Shown here in pieces: positions 45,585-59,000 of a stretch of 64,000 nt of DNA; the first letter of the stretch is position 1; every line of letters begins with the position of its first letter. The notes beneath the pieces were generated by a model that ran no database searches, was not told the DNA's origin, and saw nothing but the letters and a program-made list of their open reading frames with translations. Made by a program: the position numbers and the translations under genes. The DNA comes from Saturnia japonica (lineage: Eukaryota; Arthropoda; Insecta; Lepidoptera; Saturniidae): contig CM065323.1 of assembly GCA_033032175.1 (NCBI GenBank), forward strand, positions 4,588,001 to 4,652,000. Direction: 5' to 3'.

Positions 45585-45744
45585 CCTTCATGGTCTCAGT
45601 TAACACTACTATGTCGTTAGCAAACCGAAGGTGGGTGATGTACTCGCCGTTTATATTGACACCTAGTCCTTCCCAGTCCAGGAACTTGAAAACATCTTCC
45701 AGTGCAGCGTTGAACGGTGTAGGGGAGAATAGCCATAAGAACAA
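45585..45744 (-). pseudogene. RTE-like reverse transcriptase fragment
   Basis: Minus strand: FNAALEDVFKFLDWEGLGVN, then EYITHLRFANDIVVLTETM. This is the region around the reverse-transcriptase catalytic centre, where FADD is expected; here it is FAND, so the second catalytic Asp position is changed. The match ends abruptly at both sides. Confidence 0.75.
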
Positions 45745-45769
45745 ATAGATTTAAATAACAGTGGAGCAC

Positions 45770-45935
45770 GTAGCTTGGAGAACGGATGGCCGATGGAGCC
45801 GTAGAGATTTCGAGTGGCGGCCACGTAACGGAAGACTCAACGTGGGCAGACCCACTATAAGGTAGACTGACGATCTGGTAAAGGTTGCGGAAAGCCTATG
45901 TTCCGCAGTGCATCTTTCATCATCACCAACAGTGT
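45770..45935 (+). pseudogene. RTE-like C-terminal fragment, opposite strand
   Basis: Plus strand: RTDGRWSRRDFEWRPRNGRL, NVGRPTIR, stop, TDDLVKVAESL. This is the C terminus of the same RTE-like ORF as at 45585-45744, but on the other strand, so the two pieces lie tail to tail and cannot come from one simple insertion. Confidence 0.7.
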
Positions 45936-45939
45936 AGGA

Positions 45940-48900
45940 CATCTTTATGCTTAAATGATGACGAATGTGTCATAGCTGTAAACAAGTGTTTAGTAGTGAA
46001 GTATGAGTTCCAAATTATGGCCCGCTTCTAAATTTCATTGGGCAGCATTATTTTAGAGCCACCGGTTTAAGCAGCGTCTATTGTCCGTCAGTCTGTCTTA
46101 ATAATTTATTACTAGCGATCGCCTTAAACTCGAAATTCGACCTGCGACTTTTTTATCATAGACTATTTTCTGCTTGACATTTGGTTGGAGGGGGGGGGGG
46201 GGTCTAAGTTCAATAGCACTGGTCGGGTTAGAATTCGCAGTATTCATTTATTTTATTTAATATGTTAGTAACAGATATTGTAGATAAATTTTAGCTTTCT
46301 GCACTCCTTCTCCATATAAACTTTAACCATGCGAAATCTCACAGTCTTCCGTGCACGCAATACTCTTAAAATGACTCCGAAAGCTTATGCTTCACGTATT
46401 TATATATAGGAGATTAACTAGATATATATTAAACTTAATGACGTAACGGGAAATAGTTTTATACACAACCTTGCCAGCCTTATTAACAAAATATTTTTCT
46501 AGGATTTATAGCTCGAAAAAACGGCCTTGTTCCCAAATCTTGTGTTATAAATATAACGATTTCAGTATCCGTCTGCTTTGTTTTATTTAATCTTAAATAA
46601 TATTTTTATCACTTGAAGAATTTACAATCCCTAGGTTCTAAGTCCGTATAGTATTAGATAAATAAACGGAAAAAATATACAAATACATAAATAAATTTAG
46701 TGTATACTTTGACATACATAAACAGATATTTCTGATTCTCCTTTGTTACGGTTTCAATTTTATTCTTCATTTGAAGAAGCGGTTTCATGTGAAAACAATT
46801 CTACGATAGAGTGAACTGACGTCATTCTTTCCAATAAAAGGAAAAGTCCTCAGACGATATAAATATAGATTTCCCATATTAATATATACGAGGCAATAAT
46901 ATGGTTCATTATGAGAGGGAATACACACATACCGCGTCTGGGCGGTTGTTCGGGGTAGGGTATGTGATCATTATGTTTTAGCTTTTAGTATGTTATACAC
47001 GACTGATGCGTAATCGGGTCACGGGTATGTAGCATGGGTGTTCTTGGCCTTAGGATTTTTAAGGTGGTAACATATTACATGAGTTCTTAGCGATTTATTA
47101 AAAGTAATAATATCTTAATTTAATTTAAAAAAAAAATTACCGTCAGGAATTCGCTTAGTATTAAGTTGACATTAAATTAAAGCATATATTTCTTTTTAAA
47201 TACGGACGAAATTTCATTAAAAAATGAGTTAGGGAAACATGGAAAAGTTCCTTCCGCTACAAGAGCTGACGGGCGGGCGGATGTGCAACGGTCGCCGTAA
47301 CAAAAACGTCGTGAATAGCAAGCGGTAGTTCAACTAAACTAGTGATTGGGGCATTCCATGTGAAGGCGACAAGTAAAAAATGTTGGTAATTCTGATTTTA
47401 GTAACTTTTGCTTATTTTTTACCACATGCCCTCGACCCAGATACAAAATATGTTTAGAGTTATATCCATCTAATATCCAAAAATGCAGGTAAAAAACTAT
47501 ATAAATGAAGCATGTATTCCAACTGCATAATTTATTTAATTGTAACTTTTAAAACTGAATAATCGCTTTAGAAGCAACACATACCTGTCGATTACTCAAA
47601 ACTAAGTTCTGTAAATCGTCAGAGAGACTTTCTACTCTAAAAATATTTTGTAGATGTTTAGGTATAACATTAACAAAAATTACTAAAATCGAATACATCA
47701 AAATTTTTTACCCGTCCGCTTGGCGTGGAGTACCCCGTATGTAGTATTTTCTAGTTTCTTGGAGTTGTTCCATTTCGCTAAATATTGTCGTTGCAAAATA
47801 TTTTTACAAATATACCCTTATTGCCGTTATCGTAAATTGCTTGATATTTAGTGAAATCAAAATCGACCAGTATTACTTATAACTGAGCAATATTCCTTGA
47901 CCGTGTAAGAGCAGCTTTAGGCTAGTTGGACCACATATTATCAAGCAGACTTCATACCATTAAAACATCTCGAATGTTTGAGTTTTAAGATATTTAATGG
48001 GTACAAATGCTATTGCTAATTTAATATTATATATATATTATCTACTCTATCTATTATCTACTAATATATATATAATATCTAATAATATTAAATACCTTTT
48101 AGGATTAAGGTAAAGTTTAATTTATTCTAATAAGTCACTAATTAATAACAGTGATTGATTTTAATAAAATGTCTTCTACCTCTTACATTTCTTACCAATA
48201 ATTAATCTTTTAAAGTAATACTTTTGGCCCTCTTATTAAGGAATTGCGACATAATGAAGTTAATAATCAATAATATTTATGTGAATTCATTTTTATTGCA
48301 ATTTTGTTTATCGTGTAAAGTCAGTAAAAATAAGGAAAATGTATTATCACTGCTGTCTAACTTCATCAATGTTTCATAATGTTTTTGGAGATATATTTGT
48401 TTTATTATAACCAAAGAAGTATAAATTCTTACGTGCGTACATAACATACACATATTTTTTAAATTAATTCATTTAAAAACATGCGAAATCGCTATAAAAC
48501 GATTACTTTAAACGAGGTTTTATTATTTGTGTGTCCTTCGTAGATTAAATGAATGTGTTTAGTGGGTGTACAACATTTTATTGGAAAAAAAGGTTTGTAC
48601 CGACTCGGTATTCTTGTACTGCTTGATTGGTTTGAATTGCTTGATTTATTGTTTATCTTTTGTGAAAAAGTACTTCATACTTGGTTAAGATAAAAAGTTA
48701 TCATACTTGCCTAATTTATCAGTCACTATCGTATGTATATTCCATATAACATATAAGGTTTTATTAATTTTTGTGTCTTTTGTTATTTATATTATGTTTT
48801 GTAATCTTTAATCGTGTGTAAAGAAAGAAAGAAATCAATTTTTGAATCAATGTTGAACAACACGGTTATAATTACAATTTACAAACGCGAAATATTTATA

Positions 48901-49631
48901 ACATTGCATCGTTGCTAAACAAATACCGCATTCAACGTCAAAAAGGACCCGGCTAACTGAGCTCAGCATGTGCTGTGAAAAATTACCATAGAGCTGGTTT
49001 TCAACTGGGTCCAACACTAATGAGGGCTTTAGATTAGATTAGTCGGTAATATTATTTTCTTAAACTTCATTATATTCAAGATAATGAAATATATCAATTT
49101 AAACAATCATGCGAACGTTTAGATGACTTAAAAATTATCTAACTTTATAATTAACTAATTGCATAAATATTTTCATGTCTTATTAGTAAATAATTTATTT
49201 TACATCTATCTGTTTTTATATAAATAAAGGTTGAAGTAAAATATTTCCTCGATAGGATAATGTAAACAAGATTTTTCCAAGAATTTTCAATATAGTAGAG
49301 AGAGGTATTGGGCGAAGGTAGTTCCTTTCATATGTTAATAGTATGGACACAGCCGGGCTGTCCCTCGATTGTGGTTGCAGATTACGGTCCTCTGTGTTGT
49401 ACGGGTTATACCTGGCTCGGACAACGTCCTACTAAGGTATTTTGTTCTTTTATATGTCAGGTACGAGTCTGTAAAGTTAACTTAAGTGCCTCTTGTGAAT
49501 GAAAGTCAGTTTTATTTTTATTGATGTATTACTTTTTATATTTATTTTGTAACAAAGAATGATTTAGCGATGGAAAGTTAAAGATAAAAGTAAGTGACAG
49601 AAATATGTACCATGTGGTATTCGAAATAAAA
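45940..49631. other. AT-rich DNA, no gene
   Basis: 3.7 kb without a recognisable coding region. It holds a run of about 13 G at 46190-46202 and an imperfect palindrome of ta repeats at about 48030-48080. The 64-codon open stretch at 49308-49502 has no recognised features. Confidence 0.55.
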
Positions 49632-50937
49632 TACAAGGTGTCCAGAAAGGGTATCGGGTATTTTTTTTCGCGCCATATTCGAAACGGGGCGTCTAAAGGG
49701 TGCGGGGAGGGGTTCGTGGCGTCCGCCATTTTGTGGAGTTTTAGTCACGATGGAACAGTACTCGGGGACGCATCGCGCATTTTGCGTACGAGCGTATTAT
49801 CGTAATGGTGATTCAATAGTGACTGCTCAACGTCTCTATCGTGCGGAATATCGTACACGCCACGCGCCAAGTGACGATAACATTAGGAAATGGATCAGGA
49901 TGTTTGAGAATACAGGTGCGACAGTTAAAATTCAAAACTCTGGTCGTCCTCGTTCAGTTCGCGATGAAGAAACAATTGAAGAAGTTGAGGCGTCGGTTCG
50001 TCAAAATCCGTCTTTATCCATCCGAAAGCGAAGCCAAGCGTTGAACATCAAAAAATCGTCTTTACATTCGATTTTAAAGAAAGACTTACATCTAAAAGCC
50101 TATAAAATTCAATTGGTTCAAGAATTGAAGGATACGGACTATGCTAATCGACTGAGTTTTGCGAACGAAATGCTGCAGCGATTTAACAACTTTAACAACA
50201 TACTGTTCAGTGACGAAGCAAATTTTCACCTGAATGGTCATGTTAATAAGCAGAATTGTCGGTACTGGGCAGTGGAGAATCCGAGACGAAAGCATGAACG
50301 ACCCCTGCATAGCCCAAAGGTCGTTGTTTGGGCCGCTATGTCTGCTAAAGGCATAATTGGTCCTTATTTTCATGAAGATCAACGAGGCCGAGCAATTAAT
50401 GTGAATAGTGACCGTATTGCGATATGTTGCGAAATTTTTTGGTCCCAGAGTTGCAGGAGTTTGCAGGTTTCAACTCAAGAACGTGGTTTCAGCAAGATGG
50501 GGCCACTTGCCATACCTCAAATGACTCAATGGAAGTTGTTAACGAATTATTCCCTAATAAAGTCATTTCGCGAAGGGGTAACATCAACTGGCCTCCCAGA
50601 AGCCCCGACCTTAGCCCGCTTGACTGTTTTGCATAGGGATACCTTAAAAGTAAGGTTTATCAAAACAATCCGACGAATCTAACCCAGTTAAAGCAAAACA
50701 TCAGGTCAGAAATGGCAGCAATATCGATAGCTATGTGTCAACGTGTTATCGCCAATCTTCGTTTCCGTTTAGAAGAGTGCCAGCAACGTAACGGTCATCA
50801 TTTGGGTAACATCATCTTTTCCAAATAATTCTCCAATTCATATGCTAATAATAAACAATAAACTTTTTTATTGCATACAAATAATTTTTGTTTCATTGAA
50901 CTTACAAATACCCGATACCCTTTCTGGACACCTTGTA
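49632..50937 (+). mobile_element. Tc1/mariner-superfamily element, DD41D type
   Basis: Inverted termini of at least 28 bases: caaggtgtccagaaagggta... at 49634 and its mirror ending ...ggacaccttg at 50935, flanked by TA (49632-49633, 50936-50937), the hallmark target of this superfamily. 1302 bp between TA sites, carrying one transposase gene with two defects. A remnant of a related element is at 39900-40396. Confidence 0.9.
49750..50828 (+). pseudogene. DD41D-type transposase, one frameshift and one nonsense codon
   Basis: ATG 49750: MEQYSGTHRAFCVRAYYRNG, paired helix-turn-helix domains with a GRPRSVRDEETIEEV linker, first catalytic Asp in ILFSDEANFH (about 50200). At about 50413 a single missing base moves the frame; it resumes at 50415 (YCDMLRNFLVPEL). 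Second Asp in WFQQDGATCH, third in SPDLSPLD; 41 residues lie between them, hence DD41D. Immediately after, a Trp codon is TAG (50634-50636), then GYLKSKVY continues to a normal end at 50828. Expected length about 350 residues. Inactive but little decayed. Confidence 0.88.
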
Positions 50938-51589
50938 TTAAGGAGCTTATTCGCATAAGGCTTGATTACAAACTAAGTATATCTTTATAAATATATAAGT
51001 ATAAGCTTTTCCCATCATATAGTCATAGTTGAGTTATATCTTATCTTTTTTTGCTGTCTAACTGAATTGTAAAATACTAATTTTCATAGATCATATTTCA
51101 ACCTCTTCTTTACCACTTTAGGGCTTGAATTTCCAAAAAAACCTGCCTTAGTGCTCACTTACGGTTCTAATCCCAGTAGTAGGCTGTGTGTTGATATGTC
51201 AATTAGTCAGTCAGTTATCTTTTTATATAATAATAATTATGTGGGCGACCGAGCTTTGCTCGGTGCCTTACAAAAACAAACACCTGTCTAGGTATACTTG
51301 GAATGTAAAACATTACCCACATACAAAGTTTAATCCAAATCGTTGGAGTCGTTTCCCAGAAACCAATTACATATGTATACAAGAATTGCTCACTTAATAT
51401 AATAAGATAGATATAGATAAGTATGTAGGTATTGTAGGTATTAGGTCCTTACATATGAAATTGGCGTTTTGTTGAACTAGTTACTTTGATCTCAAATATC
51501 TTGTCTGGTTAGAAATTCCAAATTCAAATTTATTCCAAATTTAGGGTTGTGTATTTTTGATTCGAATTTAGTGTTTTTTTTTTCGCCCA
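50938..51589. other. No gene; one 'gagctttgctcgg' repeat copy
   Basis: About 51240-51415 repeats the 27950-28090 family (gaccgagctttgctcggtgc, then aaatcgttggagtcgtttcc). The remainder is unrecognised AT-rich DNA. Confidence 0.6.
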
Positions 51590-54165
51590 TTTTTTTTTTT
51601 TTTTTTTAATTTATTTTCCAAAATACAAAATACATAATATATTATTTTCTAGAATCGCCAAATTGAAAAACAGTTTGTTGGCGAAAAACAAAATGCACTC
51701 AATACAGTATTACATAACATTTAAAACATTATTATATTAAATATTTATTTCAAAAAATGGTGTCTAGTATGATGGTCTTTATTCTCTTCTTAAATGTATT
51801 TACACTTTCGTAGTCTTCTGTTCTCAACATTTTATTATTATGTATTCTCGGTAATATATACTCTGTTGTTCTTTCTCCGTAAAAGTTACTTGCACCTGGC
51901 TCTAGGAATTTTTTTATAGTGGTTGGTCTTAAGTTATTGTATTTGAATACCCTTGGGATAGCATATCTAGACAAAGAAGAAAAATTTGCAACTGCTATTA
52001 AATAAGATACCTTATCATGTACTGGCAAGATATTACATTTTTTATATAAAATATTATAATTATTATTACAAGAATCCTTTGTCTGTTTATCAACCAAAAG
52101 TTTAAGAAACCGTGTCTGTAATGATAAAATTTTGTCTAGGTATGTACGAAATGTACGGCCATATGTACTTAAACCATAGCTTAGTGTGGCATCGACCAGA
52201 GCATGATACAATATATATAGAATTTTCTTACTGCACACATATTTTAAATGGTTAAATTTATACAGCACACATATTTTAAATGGTTAAATTTATACAATAA
52301 ACTTCTTAATTTGTTACAAACATTTTCAGTGTGTTTCTTCCAGTTCATGCTACAATCAACTGTTAACCCAAGATACTTGTATTCATTTACAACCTGTATG
52401 GCGGGGCAACTGCACATATGTTTATTATTATGAAGGCAATCATATGAATGACCCAAGATATTCAGTGTTTCATCAGGCTTTCGCAAATAAGATGACTGAA
52501 TGAGCATACATTTGGTTTTTGACACATTCAGTATAATACCATTGTCATGTGCCCATTTTAAGATATTTTCAAAGTCCTCCTGAATACACTTTTCTATAAC
52601 TTTCAACTCCTTGTCAGCATACATTATGCACGTATCATCCGCATACATATATACAGAAGAGTTAATGATAACATTAGACATGCTATTTACGTGCATGATG
52701 TACCCAACAGGGCCATACACTGAGCCAGTTGGGACACCATACCTTATAAAAGCCTCCTCGCCGTATGTTCCGTTGACAAGTGTTCGGATAGTCCTGTTAT
52801 TTAAATCGCTTCGAAACCATTTGTTCACTGGACCACGGATACCACAGCCTTGCATAGCATCAATTAGTACCCCGTGGTCCAGTGTATCAAATGCCTTCTT
52901 AAAATCTATAAACAAAGCTACTACATACCTTTTTTTATCCAAATGTCTATTTACATCATCCGAAAACTGGTCAAGGGCTGAGCTAGTACTTCTATATTTT
53001 CTAAATCCATGTTGAACGTCTGAAATTATGTTATGGTTTTCTAAAAATGAACTAACTTTGCCAACAATAATTTTTTCTACAATTTTATTCAATGATGATA
53101 ATATTGCTATAGGTCTATAGTTTGAATAATCCATATGATCACCTTGCTTAAAAATAGGTCGAATTATTGCTTTTTTTAACATATCTGGATACTCCCCTGA
53201 CATAACACTTAAATTTATAAATTTAACTAAAACTGGCCCTATTTCCTTTTTAATATATTGTAAATCTTGTACCCGTATACCATCTATTCCCGGTGCTTTA
53301 TTTAAACTTAAACTATTTATAATCTTCTCTACATCACTAGCAGTTATCTTTCCAAGTCTAAAGGATACGTCACTTGATATCATATAAGTATTTTTATCTA
53401 AGAATTTGAAGTCACACTTATGTTTTATTGTTTCAATTTCCTGAGAAAATATTTTAGAAAATTTTGTACACACTTTCTCTGTACTATCCTGTTTACCTAA
53501 CGACTTCATAATAACTTCATCCAAATTATTTATACATTTACCTAACCATTTGTTAATTAAGCACCACGTTTTTCTTATATCACCTTTACAATTTATTATT
53601 TCTTTTTTCCTAGATTCATTTTTTGCCATAAATATAAGTTTGTTTGTTAAATTCCTATGTCTTGTGTACATAATTCTACAACTTTTGTCATTCGGTCTAG
53701 ACTTCCACTTTCTAAATAACTCATCACGTTTACTAATCATGTTACATAATTTTTTATCTATCCATGGTTGTTTTTCTACTTGTTTCCAATTACTTACATC
53801 TATTTTAGCACTGGCATATATATAATTAAACACGCTACAAATTTTATGGTATAAGTCTGTCGGAGAGTCCATCAGAAGAAGTTCCTGCCAATTAAACTCT
53901 TTTATTCTTTGTTGTACTAAATAATTATCAAAAACGCACACTCTGTTACATTTATTCACGTTATTAGACGCTCGAAAACCAACCGCTAAGTTCACACCAA
54001 TCAAATAGTGGTCAAACAAGGTGCACGTGAGCATGTGTGCAGCAGCGCTTCCGTCGCTACGCACCCATATATGGTCGATACACGATTTCACTAACTGCCC
54101 CGCCACTATTTCCTCTCTAGTATATTCATGAATCATGCATTGTAGGCCATGTTCACACATCATAT
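51590..54165 (-). mobile_element. 5'-truncated non-LTR retrotransposon, CR1-superfamily-like
   Basis: Minus-strand element. Its 3' end is a run of 18 T on the plus strand (51590-51607), i.e. an A tail. It is truncated inside the endonuclease domain near 54163. Layout and motifs suggest the CR1/Daphne group rather than Jockey or RTE, but this is a judgement by eye. Target duplications were not found. Confidence 0.7.
51750..54163 (-). pseudogene. Endonuclease-reverse transcriptase of the truncated element, broken by a 32-bp duplication
   Basis: From 54163 down: the end of the endonuclease (IDHIWVRSDGSAA, then FDHYLIGVNLAV), LNKAPGIDGIRVQDLQ, YRPIAILSSLNKIVEKI, FIDFKKAFDTLDH (motif A), GVPTGSVYGPVGYI (usually PQGS) and YADDTCIMYAD (motif C), to VNEYKYLGLTVDCSMNWKKH. 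At 52234-52297 a 32-bp unit occurs twice in tandem, shifting the frame; the proper C terminus (YHALVDATLSYGLSTYGRTF...) continues in the other frame to 51750. Apart from this the frame is open over about 800 codons. Confidence 0.87.
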
Positions 54166-54169
54166 TTCA

Positions 54170-55150
54170 CAAAATTGAAAATATCGGCTTAATTACGAAT
54201 ATAAGTTCCATTGTGGCATCAGCGCAGCAGAATCAGCTCGAAGGATTAATTATGTGTATGGGAAAGCTACTGTAAAAGAAAACACGGTACGTTTTTCGGC
54301 CCAACGTTTTCGTTCTGGAAATTTTGACCTACGAAACAAACCCCGTGGACGGCCGGAGACCCTAGTTGAAAATGAAGAGTCAAAGATGATCGTTGAAGCG
54401 GATCATTCGCAAACCACACCAGAGTTAGCGGCAGGCTTCGGTGTGAGTGGTAAAACAATTTAATTCATTTGAAACAAACAGGAAAAGTGAAAAAGCTCGA
54501 GAAATGGGTACCGCATGAATTGACTGAAACACGCCAACAAACACCTATTGAGTTCTGCATTACATTACTCAATCGTCACAATGACGGGAGAATTTTGAAT
54601 CGTATTGTTAGTTGTGACGAAAAATGGATCCTTTACGACAATCGGAAACGCTCATCACAGTGGTTGAACCCAGGAGAACCAGCCAAATCCTGTCTCAAGC
54701 GAAAGTCGTCTCAGAAAAAGGTACTGGTGAGTGTTTGGTGGGCTAGTGCTGGTGTCATACACTACAGCTTCGTAAGATCTGTCCAGACGATAACGGCACA
54801 TCTGTATTGTCAACAATTACAGACTATGATGGAAAAGCTAGCTTTTAAACAATCAAGGCTGGTCAATATCTCAAGCCCACTGCTTCTTCAGAACAACGCT
54901 AGACACCATACTTTACGACCGACGGTCGCTAAATTAGAGGAACTGTGGTTGGAATGTCTCCGAAACCCACCATATTCCCCGGACATTGCTCCAAAAGATT
55001 ACCACTTTTTTCGGAATTTGGACAATTACTTGCAAGGAAAATAAATTCAATTCCGATGGGGCTGTCCAAATTGTCTTCAAAGATTTTATTGATTCTTGAT
55101 TCCACAATTTTTTCAGCAATGGAATCAAGGAACTACCTTTAAAATGGCGA
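54170..55150 (+). pseudogene. mariner (DD34D) transposase relic 1
   Basis: Plus strand: GRPETLVENEESKMIVEADH (HTH region), a stop, then WVPHELTETRQQTPIEFCIT, SCDEKWILYDNRKRSSQWL (first catalytic Asp), LLQNNARHH (normally H-D-N; the second Asp is Asn) and YSPDIAPKDYHFFRNL (third Asp). 34 residues separate the second and third positions, as in true mariners. The altered Asp and several frame breaks make it inactive. It begins immediately beside the truncated end of the non-LTR element. Confidence 0.85.
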
Positions 55151-55429
55151 AAGTGCATAGATAATATTCTTACATACTTCGATTAATTAAATGTATAATT
55201 TCATAATTTTACTTTTACTTTTTCATTTTACTTTTACCATATTAAACGCTAATTTCATATGTTTGACCTAATATTTTCTAGTGTGAATAACTTTCATTCT
55301 ACTTAAAATTGCAAAGCCACATTAATTTTGTAATATAACTTTCACATTTATTTTTAAAAATCTGTTTTAATTTGTTTTCTCGCCTTTTGTTTTTTTATAT
55401 CGGTTTTTCCGTGCCCATTATTTTCGAAT

Positions 55430-56001
55430 AAGAGTTCTGCCGTGGCACTAACGCAGCTCTAGACTGCACGCAATATCAACGACGTATATGAACTAGGTAC
55501 GCGTGAAAGCACGATACGTTTTTTGTTTATTCGCTTTTGTTTTGGAAATATTAATCACAACAATGAGTCCCGTGGTCAACTGGAAACGAACGATAACAAT
55601 GTATGATGAAAACCGTAGTGCAAATAAATTCTTGAGATGAAGAAGAAGAATGAATGAATGATGAAGAAGACATGGATTCACGTCGGAATTAGCAGCAGCA
55701 GCTTTCAAAGTAAGTGATAAAATTTAATGATACTGCTTCGTTTACGTCAAATTGGAAAGATAAAAAAGTCAGGAAAACGGGTACCGTACCGTATGAACTC
55801 ACTGAACAACAACAACAACAAAATCTCGGCAAAGCTTGCTTTAACTTGTTGAACAGGCACTCAAAAGAGGATATTCAAAATCGGATTGTTACTTTTTATG
55901 AAAAGTGGATCCCGTATGATAATCGAAACGGATACGGACGATGCGGAAATGGCATAAAATGGCAGATCGCGACTACAACATATATTGTGAAATCATACTA
56001 G
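55430..56001 (+). pseudogene. mariner transposase relic 2, heavily decayed
   Basis: 55735-55940 gives VPYELTEQQQQQNLGKACFN and NRIVTFYEKWIPYDNRNGYG, corresponding to the same region as in relic 1, but the first catalytic Asp is gone (CDEKW is FYEKW) and a run of caa codons inserts Gln. Upstream scraps (CRGTNAALDCTQ) align with the N terminus. No C-terminal half. Confidence 0.7.
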
Positions 56002-59000
56002 TTTCATTAACCTTTAAGCTTCTGTAATTTTTTACAGGTATTCATGTCTTGTCTGTAACCCACTTTCTTTAAACGGTCCCTCTTTTATTTATAATCTCTG
56101 AAAGCGTTATCGTTTTTCAGTGGTTGAATGAAATTTTTTTGCAGTAATGTAGGTACAATGGGAGATGTCGATAAGACTAAGCGAATGACGTAATTCACAC
56201 CCTCACAAAACGCGTGGGTGTTTAAAGATGTGTACATGATGAAATGCTCTTGGGATCCTTGGTTGAACAGAACATCGATACGGTTCATTTATCGATCCAC
56301 GTCTAATTCAGTCGTTTAACTTTTTCCGTTCAACCTTTTTTTTTGCTTCGTATAAGTAGGCACAGGTTTTGTTAAGTAGGCATATAGTTATGAATGTGGA
56401 TTAATATCCTTTGTAGAAATGGTTTGTTTTTTGATGTAAATTGTTAAACTGAAATATCAGTTAACATATAAAATGATTTTAGTTAGGTTATTATAAAAGC
56501 TTATACGTGTCAAATACCGTAAGGTGAGACTGTGGTGAGGTTTTCATTTAGTTGCTGTTTTTCATACTCGAAATATACTACGTAGACGAAGCTACAGCTA
56601 ACACAGCTAGTGTTAAATAAAAGTAATCAATACGTTTTTACGTTTCGAGTTATTGAAAGGAACGGAGGTTCTTTTTGTTTACTTTTAAGTTTATTGTTAA
56701 ATTTTGTTTATTTGGTAATATTAATAACCGTTTGGTCTATTTAAACATAGTTCCACTCTAATAATGCTGACCCATTTAATTTTTCTGGGTAGGTATCAAG
56801 TACTTCGGAGCATGCTTAGACAAATCTAAGTGGATTTAATTTGTATACAGTAATTTATAACATCTATTTAAAATATTTATGTTTACTTTTTATTTGCGAT
56901 CAGGGATATTTCACATAAATTCTTCACCCTATTTTGTAAATTGTCCTATTGCTTTAATTAAACAAGATTTTAAATCACATTTTTATGATCATAATGTAAT
57001 AAAACTACGTTGTATAATACTTTCATTACAGGTTTAACCGGCAGAAATTTCACGGGAAAAATAAAGGCTAGTAAAGAGACAATTTTTTCGACTTATATAA
57101 TTACATCAACTATCTCTATAGTAATAATATAAAAGTTGAAATTGACTTTATTCTGTTAAATAAGCTCCTGTTTTTATTGAAACAAGTTTCTACGACAAAA
57201 GTTTTGTGCCAACTCTACTCAGGTTGGACAAGAGCAAGCTAAACAAGACATTGACGTGAAGCAAGTATCAAGGTAAATATTTCCCAATAAATAGGACTAC
57301 GGTTACTTCCTGAGGGATGAAACCATTTTAATCATCACGCCACACTACGACGTATTGGCGACTTCAAATAAGAGAAATATATACTTTGTTAATATTTACC
57401 AACGATACAATGAGCGCATTTCTTAAGGTGTTCAAGTTTCTTCAAAATTATTTTATTTATCGTCTGCCGGTATTGTTAGTAATTAAATTCATATTTAGGA
57501 ATGTACGGAAGTTTTGAAATAACCTTTCGGCAACCACTTGTTTCTTTAATACCCTTTTAAAGTAGAATTCTGTTGTACAATTTAGTTAGATTTAATGAAA
57601 ATATTAGTTCATTTAAGACCTATTTAAGCCTATATATTACGACTATATAATCTCATTAGTAAATAATATATAAAAGAGACGCAAAAGTTAGCAAGAAATG
57701 AGTATAGATTTACTGAATCGTAAAATTATTTTACACTTTAGAAGCATAAACTAATGTCACTTGACTTTATTGTGGAAAATTAAGTTAAATCAAAAAATCA
57801 AATCTCAAAAAATCTCTAGAAAGCGTTATTACCAACTAAATAATACAAATAAATAAATAATAATTTAAATACATTTTTATCGAATTAACAGTAAATGTAA
57901 TTTTACTGTGCGCATCACTATCTTCCTTTTATAAATTTGCTACGAGATCAAATAAGCCAGAAGAAGTAAAGAAGCTCAAAAGTGGATAACTTCATCAGTA
58001 CGAGATTACGCGCCTTATTGCTTCTTAAGCTGGCTTATAAAGGTTGGCTAACTAAAGACAAGGTGTTTTTTTACTGAATATTAAATTTTTATTTTTTTCC
58101 TTTGTGAGAATCTACATACGAAAACATAAGTTTTCTTGTTATTTAAAATAGCGTGGGAGAGGTACGCAGTATGTGTTATATTAAAACCCAGCATAATGAA
58201 ATATGGAGTTTCACAAAGCGTTGGTCGGAGTTTTCTCGTTTAAAATTCACTGTCGAGAGTGTTTCTGTGGTACTCGAAAAACTTTGTAATTGAAGAATTC
58301 TAAAGTATATGAATTACTTAACGACACTTTCCTTTTAGTGCCACTTAGTCATTACAAGCATATTTCTCAAGTATTTATGTTTCTTTATGATTTTTCCTTC
58401 GTGATAAACAATTAGTGTTACTAACGGCTTAATATATTTTGTTTATGTTTAGAAAACAAAAAAAAGAAAATATTTTATGCAGACAACACACGGACGCATA
58501 GTTTTTTTTACACAAAATGATCATTACATAAAAGTTACTTAAAACTTAACAAATAAATATATTAAAAAATCCTAAGTACTACTGCAAATGGCGCAAAACT
58601 CAGCATATTTAGCTGGTTGCCACAGTCCCTAGTGCCCCCAGCGATATTTTTCAGTTCAGAAAAAGTTAAATATTTAAAGTATTGTGTTGTAAGTCAGGAT
58701 GACCCACGATTTGTGTTCGTTCCTGGCAGCAAGTTGAATAACATCCACTTTTTGTGATAGGTTCAAGTAATCATATTTTTTAAATACAAAAGTTTATATT
58801 ATTAATTATGCCTAGGGCTATAAGTACACAAATACATCATAATATACAAAGTTATTGAGTGAAATAAAGAGAACAAAGTTTTGAAGGTTTAAAAATAAGG
58901 GATAAAAGAAAAGGAAGGAGAAGGAAGGAAATAACGGAAAATAAATGAAGGGTAAAATGCAAACTGAAGTTAAGTATTGATAAATTTATTTTATATTAAA

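Noticed and set aside
51540..51600. Target duplication of the minus-strand non-LTR element
   Set aside because: No convincing direct repeat found between the T run and the 54165 end.
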